7,686 nucleotides of DNA from positions 1 through 7,686 of the forward strand of contig CALZMK010000060.1 of NCBI GenBank assembly GCA_945788545.1, given 5' to 3'. Below, one piece after another: positions 6,526-7,686 of this stretch; position 1 is the stretch's first letter; each line of letters opens with the position of its first letter. The notes under the pieces were generated by a model. That model worked only from the letters and a program-made list of their open reading frames with translations, was not told where the DNA came from and searched no databases. A program made the translations under genes and the position numbers. The stretch is from an uncultured Prevotella sp. (GTDB taxonomy: Bacteria; Bacteroidota; Bacteroidia; Bacteroidales; Bacteroidaceae).

Positions 6526-7686
6526 TTACTTGCTGACGTTGAGCAATTCAAGGTCTTGGGCAGCATACTTAGCCCAAACAGAATCCTTGCTGATGGCATT
6601 GCGCAAAGCAGAGGCAGCATCAGAGGTGTTGCCCTGGCGTGCGCTGAGGATAGCCTTGAGATAGTCAGTTGTAGCGTCGGGGTTCTTGATGTTGCTCAGA
6701 GTGCTTGCAGCAGCGCTGTAGTTCTTGTTGAGGATCTGAGCCAATGCAGCAGTGTTGCTGTTGGTGTTTGCAAGATCCTGTTCAGCCTGAGCATATTTAC
6801 CCTGTGCGATATGCAGGTTGCCGAGAGCTTCCTGGATGTTGCTTGCGCCAGATGCCTGTGAAATCAGGTTCTCAGCCTTTGCCACATCACCCTCTGCGAG
6901 AGCCACAAGGCCAAGGTTAGCCTTTGCGTCGGCATTGTTGGCATCAATGCCAAGAGCCTTCTGTGCATATGACTTGGCTGCACTGTAGTCGCCGCGCTGG
7001 TAAGCCAATGTGGCGAGGTTGTTGAATGCGCGTGCATCGTTGGGGAAGAGGTTGGTTGTGGTCTTGAAGATATCCTCTTTCTCGGCAGCATTGTTTGTGA
7101 GTGCTGCGTTGTAAAGAAGCTCCTCAAGGCTCAGCTGCTTGGCGTCGCTCTTGTACTGCTCCTTGATCTGCTCATCGCTGCGACCGATAACCTCGTAGTT
7201 GATGGTCATGCGTGAACGACGAAGCTGGGGAAGGATACCATCGGCAAGCTCACGGAATACAGAACTCATGTTCTTAATCTGCTGCTCGCGCTCCTCAGGA
7301 TCCTTGTACATTGAAAGCACGCGGAGGATAACATCCTTGTCCTGGATGTTAGACACCTTAACCAATTCCTGGAATCCCTCCCAGTCCTGGGCTGTGTATT
7401 TTGCATCTACAGAAGCACCGGTGTTCTTGGTGTTCTTCAACTGCTGCTTTACGTATGTCTCGGTGTTGCTCTGGCGCTTGTTGGCCAACTTGTCGTTGAG
7501 CTCAAAACCACCATCAGGTGAAGCATAAGCAGATACCTCGATGTTCTTCAGGGCAAGTGTCTCCTTCTCCTGCTGAATCTTGTTAAGAAGGTTTACGAAC
7601 TCCTTGACAGAGTTGTTCTTCAACTCGCTTGAACGGAGATTAGCCTGCTGGATGAGGAACTTGATGTTGGCATCCTGCTTCTTCTC
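6526..7686 (-). CDS. OmpA-like/TPR cell-envelope protein, 3' part, cut by right edge
   Basis: The frame is open to the right edge (386 visible residues); the true start is outside. A TTG at 7623 is an internal leucine codon in NLRSSELKNN, not a start. Visible residues about 8-85 look like an OmpA C-terminal-type domain: VSAYASPDGG (51-60), then N64, L67 and R71 in the NxxLxxxR pattern, and a following V/YV helix. A charged helical section follows, with EVIGRSDEQI (about 165-174). From about 217 there are TPRs: NDARAFNNLATLAYQRGDYS, then ADAKANLGLVALAEGDVAKA (251-270), then degenerate repeats to the end. From memory, similar Bacteroidales proteins are about 700-residue lipoproteins whose N-terminal half precedes this part, which suggests an envelope scaffold role. 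The function is not known. It lies three bases upstream of the lipoprotein gene, so the two products may act together. Confidence 0.8.
   Translation of the reverse strand, partial: EKKQDANIKFLIQQANLRSSELKNNSVKEFVNLLNKIQQEKETLALKNIEVSAYASPDGGFELNDKLANKRQSNTETYVKQQLKNTKNTGASVDAKYTAQDWEGFQELVKVSNIQDKDVILRVLSMYKDPEEREQQIKNMSSVFRELADGILPQLRRSRMTINYEVIGRSDEQIKEQYKSDAKQLSLEELLYNAALTNNAAEKEDIFKTTTNLFPNDARAFNNLATLAYQRGDYSAAKSYAQKALGIDANNADAKANLGLVALAEGDVAKAENLISQASGASNIQEALGNLHIAQGKYAQAEQDLANTNSNTAALAQILNKNYSAAASTLSNIKNPDATTDYLKAILSARQGNTSDAASALRNAISKDSVWAKYAAQDLELLNVSK

Noticed and set aside
7621..7623. TTG as the start codon of the TPR gene
   Set aside because: The frame continues upstream to the window edge without a stop, and the extra 21 residues (…NIKFLIQQANLRSSE) extend the OmpA-like domain, so the TTG is an internal Leu codon.

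Overview
This 7.7 kb window is a solid block of genes that all lie on the minus strand, so they are read from the right edge to the left. It fits a chromosomal region of a Bacteroidales bacterium, probably Prevotellaceae or a close relative. The signs are a DUF4369 plus thioredoxin-fold lipoprotein, a Bacteroidetes-type OmpA/TPR protein, a methionyl-tRNA synthetase with the KISTS form of the KMSKS loop and a fused C-terminal tRNA-binding domain, and an almost complete lack of Shine-Dalgarno sequences. No rRNA, tRNA, CRISPR array, transposase or long repeat was seen.

In order of transcription there are eight genes: (1) the 3' part of an OmpA-like/TPR cell-envelope protein, cut by the right edge; (2) a DUF4369/thioredoxin-like lipoprotein whose active-site cysteines are both replaced; (3) a GtrA-family four-helix membrane protein; (4) metG, methionyl-tRNA synthetase; (5) a YicC/YloC-family endoribonuclease; (6) gmk, guanylate kinase; (7) nadD, nicotinate-nucleotide adenylyltransferase; (8) the 5' part of a phosphoethanolamine-transferase-like membrane enzyme, cut by the left edge.

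Packing is extreme. The four gaps are 3, 9, 15 and 24 bases (51 in all), and the last three junctions overlap (up to 11, then 4 and 4 bases, the last two as ATGA). No intergenic stretch is long enough for a conventional promoter plus terminator. The simplest reading is one long transcript with translational coupling at its 3' end. It mixes cell-envelope genes at both ends (TPR/OmpA, lipoprotein, GtrA, phosphoethanolamine transferase) with core housekeeping genes in the middle (tRNA charging, RNA decay, GMP to GDP, NAD synthesis).

I found no convincing new biological system. The points most worth a second look are the redox-dead thioredoxin domain, the phosphoethanolamine transferase gene translationally coupled to nadD, and the OmpA-like domain placed before the TPRs with an uncertain peptidoglycan-binding site.
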